Of a stretch of DNA of 55,241 nucleotides, positions 1 to 10,148 are shown piece after piece. Numbering within the stretch: position 1 is the first letter of the stretch; each line of letters starts with the position of its first letter. A program made the position numbers and the translations under genes. The DNA comes from Azohydromonas aeria (GTDB taxonomy: Bacteria; Pseudomonadota; Gammaproteobacteria; Burkholderiales; Burkholderiaceae_C): positions 1 through 55,241 of the forward strand of contig NZ_VIDQ01000049.1 in assembly GCF_009760915.1 (NCBI RefSeq). Reading direction: 5' to 3'. Under the pieces are notes generated by a model that was not told where the DNA came from, searched no databases, and saw nothing but the letters and a program-made list of their open reading frames with translations.

Positions 1-288
1 GAACACGTCGGCCGTGTCCACCAGCTTGTGCATCAGCTCCAGCCCGCGCGGGTCCTTGAGGTTGATGCACAGGCCCTGCTTGCCCATGTTCTGCTGCAGG
101 TAGTAGCCGCTTTGCCCGTTGACGAAGCAGGCGTGCTGGCGCCCGGCGTCGCCGGTGGTCGGGCGCTCGACCTTGATGACCTCGGCGCCCATGGCAGCCA
201 GGCAGCGCGAGAGGTAGGGGCCGGCCAGGAAGTGGCTGTAGTCGATGACGCGGATGCCGGCCAGCGGCAGCGCTTCGGTTGTGCTCAT
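1..288 (-). CDS. CaiB/BaiF-type (family III) CoA transferase, N-terminal part
   Basis: The visible 96 residues open with MSTTEALPLAGIRVIDYSH, then FLAGPYLSRCLAAMGAEVIKVERP, NMGKQGLCINL and DPRGLELMHKLV. This is the classic N-terminal fold of family III CoA transferases, which move CoA between a carboxylic acid and a donor thioester. The catalytic Asp near residue 170 lies beyond the window edge. It is the last visible gene of a minus-strand operon that starts at 2185, 30 bp after the MaoC gene. With MaoC, VOC and a ketopantoate-reductase-like enzyme beside it, a carboxylic-acid or branched acyl-CoA catabolic role is likely. The substrate cannot be read from this part. Confidence 0.9.
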   Translation of the reverse strand, partial: MSTTEALPLAGIRVIDYSHFLAGPYLSRCLAAMGAEVIKVERPTTGDAGRQHACFVNGQSGYYLQQNMGKQGLCINLKDPRGLELMHKLVDTADVF

Positions 289-318
289 GGAATGCTCTTG
301 AATCGTTGCGGGCGGGGA

Positions 319-795
319 TCAGGCGGCGGCCGGGCGCAGCGGGATCATCAGGCGGTGCTCGCCCTTCTGGACCACCTCGCCGCGCTGGTTGATCAGCTCC
401 GAGGGCAGGATGACGATGCCCCAGCCGCGACGGCTCCTGCTCTGGCGCGCCGTGCCGACGCGGAACTTCACGCGCACCCTGTCGCCGAGCTTGATGGGCA
501 GCACGAAGTCCCAGGTCCAGCCCATGGACATGCCCGGCTGGAAGCGCAGCGCGCTGCGGGTCTTCAGGCCATCGGCGATGGACAGGCCGAACAGGCCATG
601 CGCGACGCGGGTGCCGAACGGCGTGGTCCGGGCGTATTCCTCGTCGGTGTGCACGGGCGTGAAGTCGCCGGTGAGCTCGGCGTAGGCCATCACGCGGGCT
701 TCGGTCACCTCGTACTCGGGGCTGGTGCACTCGGCACCCACCTCCACTTCGTCCCAGTACAGCTCGGGCGTGCCGGGGTCGGGGCTGTGGCTCAT
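319..795 (-). CDS. MaoC-family acyl-CoA dehydratase/hydratase
   Basis: A 158-residue hot-dog-fold protein. The hydratase-2 signature is clear: GDFTPVHTDEEYA with D44 and H49, then TPFGTRVAHGLFGLSI. MaoC proteins hydrate enoyl-CoA thioesters or dehydrate hydroxyacyl-CoAs. The length is normal for a single-domain member. It lies 47 bp after the VOC gene and 30 bp before the CoA transferase on the same strand, so a shared transcript and a shared CoA-ester pathway are likely. The family resembles mesaconyl-CoA hydratase-like proteins, but the substrate is unknown. ATG start at 795. Confidence 0.87.
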   Translation of the reverse strand: MSHSPDPGTPELYWDEVEVGAECTSPEYEVTEARVMAYAELTGDFTPVHTDEEYARTTPFGTRVAHGLFGLSIADGLKTRSALRFQPGMSMGWTWDFVLPIKLGDRVRVKFRVGTARQSRSRRGWGIVILPSELINQRGEVVQKGEHRLMIPLRPAAA

Positions 796-842
796 GTCTC
801 GTTCCTTGGGGTTCGTGTCTTGCGTCCTGGAGGAGCGCGGGC

Positions 843-1229
843 TCAGGCGCGGGGGTCGATGGCGAGCGCCTCGGCCACGGCATTGCCGGTGGCCTGCAGG
901 ATCTCCACCGCCAGCCCGTCGGGCAGGCGCAGCCAGTTGCGGCCCTGGGGCATCTCGGTCACGCCAAAGGCCCTGGCCGCTTCCAGCGCGGCTTCAAGGT
1001 CGCTGGTCATCACGCCCAGGTGGGCCAGGCGACCCTCGGGGCCCTCGAAGCCTGGGTCCTGGATGAACTGCATGCCGCCGATGGTCCAGACCTGGCGCGG
1101 CGCCTCGGGGTCGCCATCGACCATGCGCGTGCTCATGCCCAGCACCTCGCGAAAGAAGCGCAGGTGCCATTGCAGATCCTTCACGCGCACGGCCACGTGC
1201 TCGACGTAGGAACGGGTGCTTGCCGTCAT
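843..1229 (-). CDS. VOC-superfamily (glyoxalase/dioxygenase-fold) protein
   Basis: A 128-residue protein with the single-repeat VOC pattern: YVEHVAVRVKDLQWHLRFFREVLGM at the N-terminus and LAHLGVMTSDLEAALEAARAFG in the middle. Family members are small metalloenzymes (lyases, epimerases, dioxygenases) acting on vicinal-oxygen substrates. H11 and E110 (LAVEIL) are plausible metal ligands. ATG at 1229 was chosen because the longer open frame upstream is only antisense to the next gene. It lies 20 bp after the ketopantoate-reductase-like gene and 47 bp before maoC, so it is probably in the same operon. An epimerase role on an acyl-CoA is possible but unproven. Confidence 0.85.
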   Translation of the reverse strand: MTASTRSYVEHVAVRVKDLQWHLRFFREVLGMSTRMVDGDPEAPRQVWTIGGMQFIQDPGFEGPEGRLAHLGVMTSDLEAALEAARAFGVTEMPQGRNWLRLPDGLAVEILQATGNAVAEALAIDPRA

Positions 1230-1249
1230 GGGGTGTCTCCTTGATGGGT

Positions 1250-2185
1250 TCAGGCGGCCTGCAGCCGGCGCTCGATGCCCTTGATGCAGGCCACCAGCGT
1301 GCGGTTGACGGGCGTGGGCACGCCCAGGCGTTCGCCCTGGCGCACCACGGCGCCGTTGATGAAATCCACCTCGGTGACGGAGCCCTTTTCCAGGCTCTGC
1401 AGCATCGAGGTCTTGAACTGCGGCGGCAGCCCGGCGCTGGCCTTGATCCAGGGTTGACGGGGGTCCGTCATCGACAGCCGCACGCCCTGGGCCTGCGCCA
1501 CCGCGATGGCCTCGGCCACGGCGGCCAGCGCGGCCTGCTCGACCTCGGGCACGGCGTACAGGTCGCCGTAGGTCAGGCCCGTGATGCCGGCCAGTGCGCC
1601 GGTGGCCACGTTGACCAGCAGCTTGTCCCACATCGTCCCGAGGATGTTGTCGCTGACGATGCAGCGCAGGCCGGCCGCCTCGAAGGCCTTGGCCACCGCC
1701 TGCGCGCGGAAGCTCACCGTGCCGTCGAGTTCGCCGATGAGCGTTTCCTTGTCCTTGACGCCGATGCGCACCCGGCCCGGCGCCAGCAGCACGCCACCCA
1801 CGTAGGTCTTGCCCGCCATCACGCGCTCGCGGCCCACGGCGGCAATGAGCTCGTCCTCGTGGCCCAGGCCGTTCTGCAGCGACATCACCACCGTGTCGGG
1901 GCCGACCACGGGGCCGGCCGCCTCGATGGCGCGCCGGGTGTCGAAGGACTTCACCAGCACGATGACCAGGTCCATCGGCTCCAGGCCGGCGCAGCCGGTG
2001 GCGGCACTCACCTTCACGCTGCGCTCCACGCCGTCCTCGACCAGGCGCAGGCCGTCGCGGTTCATGGCGTCCACGTGCGTGGCGTTGCGCGTCACCAGCG
2101 TGACCTCGCAGCCGCCCTCGGCCAGCACGCCGCCGATGGCGCATCCCAGGGCACCCGCGCCCAGCACACAGATCTTCAAGTTCAT
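1250..2185 (-). CDS. 2-dehydropantoate 2-reductase-like (ApbA/PanE family)
   Basis: A 311-residue NAD(P)H-dependent reductase. The Rossmann signature CVLGAGALGCAIGGVLAEGG starts at residue 6. The C-terminal half has WDKLLVNVATGALAGITGL and the family motif TEVDFINGAVV. PanE proteins reduce ketopantoate; many operon-borne paralogues reduce other 2-keto acids. ATG at 2185 gives the canonical MNLKICVLGAG start; an in-frame TTG lies 27 nt upstream. It is first in the four-gene minus-strand operon and divergent from the LysR gene at 2315. The catabolic context argues against pantothenate synthesis. Confidence 0.88.
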   Translation of the reverse strand: MNLKICVLGAGALGCAIGGVLAEGGCEVTLVTRNATHVDAMNRDGLRLVEDGVERSVKVSAATGCAGLEPMDLVIVLVKSFDTRRAIEAAGPVVGPDTVVMSLQNGLGHEDELIAAVGRERVMAGKTYVGGVLLAPGRVRIGVKDKETLIGELDGTVSFRAQAVAKAFEAAGLRCIVSDNILGTMWDKLLVNVATGALAGITGLTYGDLYAVPEVEQAALAAVAEAIAVAQAQGVRLSMTDPRQPWIKASAGLPPQFKTSMLQSLEKGSVTEVDFINGAVVRQGERLGVPTPVNRTLVACIKGIERRLQAA

Positions 2186-2281
2186 TCCTTGTCGCTTGGC
2201 TGCTGCCTGCAACGGCAGCGCGTGGCCGCAACCATAGGCAGCGGCGAAACTGCTGGCAATGCAATGCGGTCAATACACTCC

Positions 2282-2296
2282 ATTGCGCTGCGCAAT
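2282..2296. promoter_or_regulatory. LysR-type operator palindrome (T-N11-A)
   Basis: A perfect inverted repeat, half-site ATTGCG, spacer CTG, half-site CGCAAT, with the T-N11-A pattern of LysR-type binding sites. It lies 18 bp before the LysR gene start and 86 bp before the divergent ketopantoate-reductase-like gene. That fits autoregulation and control of the divergent operon. Inferred from symmetry and position. Confidence 0.6.
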
Positions 2297-2314
2297 ACGG
2301 AAGACGACCCGCCC

Positions 2315-3262
2315 ATGAGCACTGAAGACCTCTCCCTGCCCGACCTGAAGCTGCTGCGCCTGTTCGAGCTGCTCTACGGCACGCGCAGCGTCACGCGTGC
2401 GGCCGAGCAGCTGGGGCAGAGCCAGCCCACGGTGAGCATCTGGCTGGGCAAGCTGCGGGAGCTGCTGCACGATCCCCTGTTCGTCCGCACGCCCGCGGGC
2501 ATGCAGCCCACGCCGCGGGCGGATGCGCTCATCGGCACGGTGAGGGAGGCGCTCGCCTGCGTGCGCCGCCTGGCCGAAACCGCCCCGGAGTTCGATCCTG
2601 CCCAGGCGCAGCGGCGGTTTCGCATCTGCATGACCGATGCCAGCCACGTCACGCTGCTGCCGCAGTTGCTTGCGCACGTGCGCGCCGTGGCGCCGAGGGT
2701 TCGGCTGGAGGCCGCACGCATCGACGCGGACACCGCGCGTGCGCTGGAAGCTGGTGATGCCGACCTGGCCATCGGACTGGTGCCGGGGCTGGAGGCGGGC
2801 TTCTACCAGCAGACGCTGTTCGCGCAGGACTGGGTGTGCCTGGCCAACCGCCGCCACCCTCGCCTGGCCGACGGGCGGCTGACGCTGCGCCGCTACGAGG
2901 CCGAGCCGCACGTGGCCATCGCCTCGGGCACCGGCTACCAGTTGCTCGCGGCGACGCTCAAGGAACGCAACATCACGCGCGACGTGCACCTGGAACTGCC
3001 GGGATTCCTGGGACTGCCCGCCATCGTCTCCACCACCGACCTGGTGGCCACGCTGCCGCGCCACATCGGCGAGACGCTGGCGCGCACGGCAGATCTGCTG
3101 GTGCTCAGGTGTCCGCTACCCATCCCGGGCTTCGAGGTCAAGCAGCACTGGCATGCGCGCTTCCACCATGACGCCGCCAACCGCTGGCTGCGCGGCGTGT
3201 GTGCGGCGCTCTTCATGCAGGAGGGCGCACCGCGCAAGCCCGCGACGCAGACGCGGGACTGA
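2315..3262 (+). CDS. LysR-family transcriptional regulator
   Basis: A 315-residue LysR protein. The N-terminal winged helix-turn-helix is clear (LRLFELLYGTRSVTRAAEQLGQSQPTVS, then LRELLHDPLFVRTPAGMQPTPRA), followed by a substrate-binding domain from about residue 95. The PLFVRT..GM..TPRA pattern resembles the NahR/LinR/NodD-type subfamily, which often governs aromatic or aliphatic acid operons. ATG at 2315 was chosen to start just before the HTH. It diverges from the four-gene operon ending at 2185, with an LysR-box palindrome between, so it probably controls that operon. The inducer is unknown. Confidence 0.92.
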   Translation: MSTEDLSLPDLKLLRLFELLYGTRSVTRAAEQLGQSQPTVSIWLGKLRELLHDPLFVRTPAGMQPTPRADALIGTVREALACVRRLAETAPEFDPAQAQRRFRICMTDASHVTLLPQLLAHVRAVAPRVRLEAARIDADTARALEAGDADLAIGLVPGLEAGFYQQTLFAQDWVCLANRRHPRLADGRLTLRRYEAEPHVAIASGTGYQLLAATLKERNITRDVHLELPGFLGLPAIVSTTDLVATLPRHIGETLARTADLLVLRCPLPIPGFEVKQHWHARFHHDAANRWLRGVCAALFMQEGAPRKPATQTRD

Positions 3263-3289
3263 AGCCAGCAGGTCAAATCGATGCAGCCG

Positions 3290-3427
3290 TCAACGGAAAA
3301 GCAGGACTCTTGCCGACACGAAGACCGCTGCCGCGATGAGGGACAGGCCAACGGCCTGGGGAACGAAATGGAGGAAGACCTTGAGCAGATCCAGCAGGTC
3401 CGCAAGGGTCTGGCGATGGTTTTTCAC
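3290..3427 (-). CDS. possible small membrane protein (45 aa)
   Basis: A GTG-started frame of 45 codons reads MKNHRQTLADLLDLLKVFLHF, then VPQAVGLSLIAAAVFVSARV and LLFR. It has a short amphipathic N-terminus and one hydrophobic segment, typical of single-pass small membrane proteins. No strong ribosome binding site precedes the GTG, and no family is recognised. It lies tail-to-tail with the LysR gene. Real coding is plausible from the clean hydrophobic pattern only. Confidence 0.3.
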   Translation of the reverse strand: MKNHRQTLADLLDLLKVFLHFVPQAVGLSLIAAAVFVSARVLLFR

Positions 3428-3535
3428 GGGAGTCGTTTCGCGGCGTGAGCCGGCCGGCACCGGGACACGAGGCCGCGTGGAATCAAGGGTTGTCCAGGAT
3501 CGTGATCCGATTGTCCCGAAATGTGTTTCACGAAT

Positions 3536-3561
3536 GTGAAAACCCCGGCCGGGGTTGTTTC
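3536..3561. terminator. bidirectional rho-independent terminator-like palindrome
   Basis: The core is a perfect palindrome (AACCCC-GGCC-GGGGTT), flanked by GAAA on the left and GTTTC on the right, so each strand gives a GC stem followed by a short T-rich tract. It would end minus-strand transcripts from the 3875-4408 gene before they reach the small ORF or LysR region. Confidence 0.5.
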
Positions 3562-3874
3562 ATGGCGAAACCAGATCAGTCGTCCCGCACGGGCCCCATC
3601 TCGTTGCTGCCGCAATGACCAGCGCAGTTTCCGGTGCGCACGACAGGGATTCCGATCGTCGGACCCATGCGCTGCGTGAATGCCGCGGGGGCGCTGGACC
3701 TGCAGGCCGGCGCGGACCCGCTGCGCGCGCAAGGAGCCTTCGCGTGATCGAGATCGTGCGAGCACCGGTGCTCGGCACCGGAACCGGGCACGAGGTCGAA
3801 GGGCTGGAACGCACGGCATGCACCAACGGCACCGGTTGCCGGCTCAACCGCGCGCCCGACCGCCGATGCGGGGA
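3562..3874. other. intergenic, no gene seen
   Basis: Open frames on both strands here have biased, Arg/Ala/Pro-rich translations with no recognisable domain. I see no supported gene. Confidence 0.5.
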
Positions 3875-4408
3875 TCAGGCCATCGCGTGGCGCAGCGCGA
3901 GCCCCGTGTTGCCGCCGATACGGGCCTCGGCAGGCTGCCACGCCAGGTCACGGGCCACCCACAGGTCGCCCCAGCGCAAGGCGCGCCGGGCGCGAACCCC
4001 TTCCACGTAGTCCCGGGCACCGGGGGACAGGAAGGCGAGTTCCTGCAACTCCGCGTGCGCCGCCACGGAACTGGTCAGCTCGTCGAGATCGCGCGACAGC
4101 GGCTGGCAAGCGTGGACCAGCGCCTGCCAGCCGGCACAACGGCGCGACTGGCGGCCGAGCACCCAGATGCTGGCGAATCCCAGGCCGGCAATGCCTGCCA
4201 TCTCGCCATCCCTCACGACGGCGCCCACAACGATGGGCACCAGCAGCATGAGGGCGGCTGCGAAGGCGAGCAGCAGGCCCAATGCGGATGTCGTTGCACA
4301 GAACTCCAGTTCCCGCACGGCCGTGGCGCATGCGCCGTCGAGCAGGGCGTCGGGCAGAACCGTGTGCAGGCTGAATACCTGACTGAAAAGCGTGTAGGCG
4401 GTGCTCAC
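3875..4408 (-). CDS. hypothetical small integral membrane protein
   Basis: A 177-residue protein that I do not assign to a family. Residues about 42-85 hold two adjacent hydrophobic stretches (SALGLLLAFAAALMLLVPIV, then MAGIAGLGFASIWVLG), so two membrane helices are likely. The C-terminal half is soluble and slightly acidic, with QPLSRDLDELTSSVAAHAEL and VRARRALRWGDLWVARDLAW. Codon use looks natural. ATG at 4408 is the first start in frame. It stands alone, divergent from polB, with a terminator-like palindrome downstream. Confidence 0.6.
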   Translation of the reverse strand: MSTAYTLFSQVFSLHTVLPDALLDGACATAVRELEFCATTSALGLLLAFAAALMLLVPIVVGAVVRDGEMAGIAGLGFASIWVLGRQSRRCAGWQALVHACQPLSRDLDELTSSVAAHAELQELAFLSPGARDYVEGVRARRALRWGDLWVARDLAWQPAEARIGGNTGLALRHAMA

Positions 4409-4632
4409 GTGGATGGTCCCAGGCGTTCTTCGGGCCCGGTTCCAGGCCCAGATACGGTGACAGGCCCGGGATCACAACACAGAACGCGCCGGCAGGCACC
4501 AGGGTGCCTCGATGTCCCGGCATGGCCCGCGCCCTCGCCATGAGCACTTCATCGACAATCCGCAGCCCCGGCCGGCGCCAGGGGCGCTCGCGGCCGGAGG
4601 GTGCGAGGGCGCAAACATCGAGGTCGAAGGCG

Positions 4633-7002
4633 TTGGATCAGCAGCAGGGATTCGTGCTCACGCGGCACTGGCGCGACACGCCGCAGGGCACGGAGGTGGA
4701 GTTCTGGCTGGCCACCGATGACGGTCCCTGCCGGGTGCGGCTGCCCTGCCAGAACTCGGTGGCCTTCTTTCCCGCCGAGCGGCACGAGCAGGTCGCCTCG
4801 CTGCTGCGCGGCGAGCGCGACGTGGAGATCCGCCCGCTCGAGCTGCGCGACTTCCAGCACCGCCCCGTGATGGGCCTGTACTGCTGGCAGCACCACCACT
4901 TGATGCGCGCCGAAAAGCTGCTCAGGCGCGCCGGCGTCCCGGTGTTCGAGGCCGACATCCGCCCCCCGGAGCGCTACCTGATGGAGCGCTTCATCACCGC
5001 GCCGGTGCGGTTTTCCGGCACGCCCGACGGCCGCGGCCTGGTGCGCCAGGCGCGCATGAGGCCCGCGCCCGGCTACCGCCCTCGCCTGCGGCTGGCGTCG
5101 CTCGACGTCGAGACCAGCCGGCACGGCGAGCTCTACTCCATCGCGGTCGAGGGCTGCGGCCAGCGCCAGGTCTGGGTGCTGGGCCCGCCCGGCGGCCACG
5201 AGGAAGCGGTCGATTTCCGGCTCGACGTTGTCGAGTCCCGGGCGCAGCTGCTGCAGGCGCTGTGCGACTGGCTCGCGCGCCACGACCCGGACGCCCTCAT
5301 CGGCTGGAACCTGGTGCAGTTCGACCTGCGCATCCTGCACGAGCACGCGCAGCGGCTGCAGCTGCCGCTGCGCATCGGCCGCGGCGGCGCCGTGATGGAG
5401 TGGCGCGAGCACGGCACGCAAGGCGGCCACTTCTTCGCGGCCGCCGCCGGGCGGCTGCTCATCGACGGCATCGAGGCGCTGCGCTCGGCCACCTGGAGCT
5501 TCGCTTCCTTCGCGCTGGAGAACGTCGCGCGCGAGCTGCTGGGCGAGGGCAAGGCCATCGACACGCCGCACGAGCGCATGGCCGAGATCGACCGCATGTT
5601 CGCCCAGGACAAGGTGGCGCTGGCCCGCTACAACCTCAAGGACTGCGAGCTGGTGACGCGCATCTTCGCGAAGACGCGCGTGCTGCACTTCCTGCTGGAG
5701 CGCGCCACCGTCACGGGGTTGCCGGCCGACCGCAGCGGCGGCTCGGTGGCGGCCTTCACGCACCTGTACCTGCCGCGCATGCACCGCCTGGGCTTCGTCG
5801 CGCCCCTCCTGGGCGAGGAGAAGCCCGGCAGCAGCCCCGGCGGCTTCGTCATGGACTCGCGGCCCGGGCTCTACGACTCGGTGCTGGTGCTGGACTACAA
5901 GTCGCTGTACCCGTCGATCATCCGCACCTTCCTGATCGACCCGGTCGGGCTGGTCGAGGGCCTGCACGGCGCGGACGCAAGCGGCTCGGTGCCCGGCTTC
6001 GACGGCGCGCGCTTCTCGCGCACGCGCCACTGCCTGCCCGCCATGGTCGAGCAGGTCTGGCAGGGCCGCGAGGCCGCCAAGCACGAGGGCAACGCACCCC
6101 TGTCCCAGGCGCTCAAGATCATCATGAACTCGTTCTACGGCGTGCTCGGCACGCGCGGCTGCCGCTTCTGCGACCCGCGCCTGACGGCCTCCATCACGCG
6201 CCGGGGCCACGAGATCATGCGCAGCACGCGCGAGCTGATCGAGGCCCAGGGCTGGCGAGTCATCTATGGCGACACCGACTCGACCTTCGTCTGGCTGGGG
6301 CGCGAGCACAGCCAGGCCGACGCGGCGCGCATCGGCCACGCCCTGGTGCAGCACGTCAACCGGTGGTGGCGGGAGCACCTGGAAACGGAATTCGGCCTGC
6401 ACAGCGCGCTGGAGCTGCAGTTCGAGACGCACTACCGGCGCTTCCTGATGCCCACCATCCGCGGCTCGCAGGAAGGCAGCAAGAAGCGCTATGCCGGGCT
6501 GGTCGCGCGCGACGACGGCAGCGAGCACCTGGTCTTCAAGGGGCTGGAGACGGTGCGCTCGGACTGGACGCCGCTGGCGCAGCGCTTCCAGCAGGAGCTC
6601 TACCTGCGCGTGTTCCAGCGCCAGCCCTACCGGGAGTGGGTGCGCGACTTCGTGCGCCGCACGCTGGCGGGCGAGCTGGACGAGCTGCTGGTCTACCGCA
6701 AGCGGCTGCGCCGGGACCTGGGCGACTACCAGCGCAACGTGCCGCCGCACGTGCGCGCGGCGCGCCTGGCCGACGCGAACGACAAGCGGCTCGGACGCCT
6801 GCTGGAGTTCCCGGGCAGCGGCCGCGGCCGCATCAGCTACGTGATGACGACCTCGGGGCCGCAGCCGCTGGAGCCGCGGCAAGCGCCCATCGACCACCAC
6901 CATTACGTCGAGCGCCAGCTGCGGCCCGTGGCCGACGCCATCCTGCCCTTCGTGCAGGACGACTTCATGAGGCTGATCGATCCCAACCGCGGCCTGTTCT
7001 GA
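4633..7002 (+). CDS. polB: DNA polymerase II (family B)
   Basis: A 789-residue family B polymerase, close to the 783 of E. coli Pol II. The exonuclease I motif LDVETSRHGE gives D158 and E160. The polymerase motif A, DYKSLYPSII, gives D421. Motif C, YGDTDSTFVWL, gives D547 and D549, and KKRYAG follows. The N-terminus DQQQGFVLTRHWRDTPQGTE is typical and supports a TTG start at 4633, although a longer ATG frame opens at 4504. Pol II takes part in damage-tolerant and restart synthesis. I found no LexA box of the CTGT-N8-ACAG type in the 220 bp upstream, so SOS control is not evident. Confidence 0.96.
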   Translation: MDQQQGFVLTRHWRDTPQGTEVEFWLATDDGPCRVRLPCQNSVAFFPAERHEQVASLLRGERDVEIRPLELRDFQHRPVMGLYCWQHHHLMRAEKLLRRAGVPVFEADIRPPERYLMERFITAPVRFSGTPDGRGLVRQARMRPAPGYRPRLRLASLDVETSRHGELYSIAVEGCGQRQVWVLGPPGGHEEAVDFRLDVVESRAQLLQALCDWLARHDPDALIGWNLVQFDLRILHEHAQRLQLPLRIGRGGAVMEWREHGTQGGHFFAAAAGRLLIDGIEALRSATWSFASFALENVARELLGEGKAIDTPHERMAEIDRMFAQDKVALARYNLKDCELVTRIFAKTRVLHFLLERATVTGLPADRSGGSVAAFTHLYLPRMHRLGFVAPLLGEEKPGSSPGGFVMDSRPGLYDSVLVLDYKSLYPSIIRTFLIDPVGLVEGLHGADASGSVPGFDGARFSRTRHCLPAMVEQVWQGREAAKHEGNAPLSQALKIIMNSFYGVLGTRGCRFCDPRLTASITRRGHEIMRSTRELIEAQGWRVIYGDTDSTFVWLGREHSQADAARIGHALVQHVNRWWREHLETEFGLHSALELQFETHYRRFLMPTIRGSQEGSKKRYAGLVARDDGSEHLVFKGLETVRSDWTPLAQRFQQELYLRVFQRQPYREWVRDFVRRTLAGELDELLVYRKRLRRDLGDYQRNVPPHVRAARLADANDKRLGRLLEFPGSGRGRISYVMTTSGPQPLEPRQAPIDHHHYVERQLRPVADAILPFVQDDFMRLIDPNRGLF

Positions 7003-7109
7003 ACCCGGCCTGCCCGAAGACCGAAGACCGCTCGCGAGGCAGCAGGACACGCAGAGCCCGCAAGGCCCTGTGCGATCCACGCCGATGCCGCCACGCTAGG
7101 GTTGCTCCC

Positions 7110-7433
7110 ATGGCCACTTCCAAGCTCCCCGTGACGCTGCCCGCGCACTGGTTCGCCGAGGACGACTGGCGCGGCACCCTCCTCCACGCCGCGGACGGCA
7201 AGGGCCGCGTCCTGGCCTCGGTCACGGTCAGCGAAGAGGTGCGCGGCTACCTGGTCGGCGTGCAGCAGGTGCCGGCTTCCCACGGGCGGGCGCGGCGGTA
7301 CATGAGCCGGGGCTGGCGGGCGCGGCTGTACCGGGATGCGCTGGCGGCGCTGATGTCGTCCTGGCGCGGCCTGCAATCCGCGCAGGACCCCGGCCACGCG
7401 GCGCTCATGGACGCATCCGGCAAGGAACGCTGA
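7110..7433 (+). CDS. hypothetical protein downstream of polB
   Basis: A 107-residue soluble protein beginning MATSKLPVTLPAHWFAEDDW. The central segment has GYLVGVQQVPASHGRARRY and the C-terminus is rich in Ala and Arg, with LYRDALAALMSSW. No domain is recognised. The ATG at 7110 opens the frame 107 bp after polB on the same strand, so co-transcription is possible. Coding is supported by mixed composition and by the lack of a better alternative frame. Confidence 0.6.
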   Translation: MATSKLPVTLPAHWFAEDDWRGTLLHAADGKGRVLASVTVSEEVRGYLVGVQQVPASHGRARRYMSRGWRARLYRDALAALMSSWRGLQSAQDPGHAALMDASGKER

Positions 7434-7590
7434 ACCGGTAATCGTCTCCTGGCGCTCGCCTCGCCGTGTGGCGTTTGCCGGCGAGCGGCCTGCGTGGCGT
7501 CATCGCCCGCCGCTGCGGACCTGGGAGCGCGGCTCCTGTGCCGCCAGCGACAGCCCGATCCGCCATCCGACAGGCGGTTCCCGCCCGCCC

Positions 7591-8523
7591 TCACAAGGTC
7601 TTGAGGCGTTGAGCCTCGCAGGCCTCCTCCACGATCCAGTCGTGCACTGCCGATACCCGCCGGTCGTCCAGCGCGCCCGCGACGTACACCAGGCAGTACC
7701 GCTTGCCGGTGCGCACCGACTGCGCGAACGGCGCAACGAGCTGGCCGCTGGCCAGTTCATCCGTGGTCAGGGTGCGCCGCGCGATCGCCACGCCCATGCC
7801 GGCAATGGCGGCCTGGATCGTGATCTGGTTGCGGTTGAACATGTAGCCGCGGCGCACGTCGACCTGAGGCGCCCCGATGGCCCGCAGGTAGCGCTCCCAC
7901 TCGGCATAGGGCGCGCTGCCGCGCCACGCCGTCATGTCGTGCAGCAGCGGATAGTGATCGAGCCGGTCGGGCGCTTCCAGCGGCGGCCGCCCGCGCATCA
8001 GCGCCGGCGCGCAGACCGGAAAGATCTCCTCCTCGATCAGCACCGTGCTCTGGAAGCCCGGCAGCGCGCCGTCGTTGAGGTCGATCGCCAGGTCGAACTC
8101 GCCCTCGCGCAGCGACCGGGTGCTGTCCTCGGCCTCGACCTGCAGCTCGATCCCCGGATAGCGCTGCATCAGCCGCGGCATGCGCGGCAGCAGCCAGATG
8201 GCCAGGAACGAGGGCAGCGAGCGCAGCCGCACCACGCCGCTGAGCGCGCCGCCACGCAGGCGTGCGATCGCGAGATCCACCGCCGCGTAGGCAGGATCGA
8301 CCGCGGCCTGCAGGCGCCGGCCCTCGTCGGTGAGCTCGATGCGCCGCGTCAGGCGGCGAAACAGCCTGAAGCCCAGCCAGGCCTCCAGCGCCTTGATCTG
8401 CTGGCTCACCGCGCCGGTCGTGATGTGCAGCTCCGCCCCGGCTTCCGTGAACGACTGGTGCCGTGCCGCGGCCAGGAACACCTTCAGCCGCGAATGGACC
8501 TGTGATGGCGCAGTGACATTCAT
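7591..8523 (-). CDS. LysR-family regulator, GcvA-like, divergent from sdaA
   Basis: A 310-residue LysR protein. The HTH segment reads FLAAARHQSFTEAGAELHIT, TGAVSQQIKALEAWLGFRLF, then RRLTRRIELTDEGRRL. This is the GcvA/AmpR-like branch, and the effector domain (VRLRSLPSFLAIWLLPRMPR) fits that branch. It is divergent from sdaA-sstT with a 127-bp gap, so it probably activates serine catabolism or uptake. ATG at 8523. The effector is unknown, with serine or a related amino acid the natural guess. Confidence 0.92.
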   Translation of the reverse strand: MNVTAPSQVHSRLKVFLAAARHQSFTEAGAELHITTGAVSQQIKALEAWLGFRLFRRLTRRIELTDEGRRLQAAVDPAYAAVDLAIARLRGGALSGVVRLRSLPSFLAIWLLPRMPRLMQRYPGIELQVEAEDSTRSLREGEFDLAIDLNDGALPGFQSTVLIEEEIFPVCAPALMRGRPPLEAPDRLDHYPLLHDMTAWRGSAPYAEWERYLRAIGAPQVDVRRGYMFNRNQITIQAAIAGMGVAIARRTLTTDELASGQLVAPFAQSVRTGKRYCLVYVAGALDDRRVSAVHDWIVEEACEAQRLKTL

Positions 8524-8650
8524 GCTTCAGTTTTACTAAACCGGAAGCAAGAAATCATCGTTTGAAACGTGAAATCCTGCTGCGCATACTTCGCCGCCAT
8601 CGGCCCCCCATGGGGTACGTGTAAGTCAAACTGAACCTGCCGCCATACAC
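8524..8650. promoter_or_regulatory. divergent lysR / sdaA promoter region with palindromes
   Basis: This 127-bp gap between divergent genes holds two AT-rich symmetric elements: GTTT-TACT-AAAC near 8530 and CGTTTGAAACG at 8559-8569. Either could be the LysR regulator's operator. No ribosome binding site of normal strength is visible before the sdaA ATG. Confidence 0.45.
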
Positions 8651-10033
<1,383 letters not shown>

Positions 10034-10148
10034 CCCGACCGCCGGGCGCCCATGTGCCGCCCGGGGAGCCGCAAGTCCGGCAGCGCGACCGGACCCCATT
10101 CATACACATCGCGCGCACACCGGCCCCTGCCGCAGGAGACAACGCATC

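Noticed and set aside
1220..2314. Long plus-strand frame running into the LysR gene
   Set aside because: The first part is antisense to the ketopantoate-reductase-like gene; the LysR protein starts naturally at 2315.
4409..4632. LexA box upstream of polB
   Set aside because: No CTGT-N8-ACAG match was found, although Pol II is SOS-controlled in E. coli.
4549..7080. An 843-codon open frame antisense to polB
   Set aside because: It is a GC-bias shadow: the plus-strand frame has all polymerase motifs, and the antisense translation is Ala/Arg/Val/Asp-rich with no domain.
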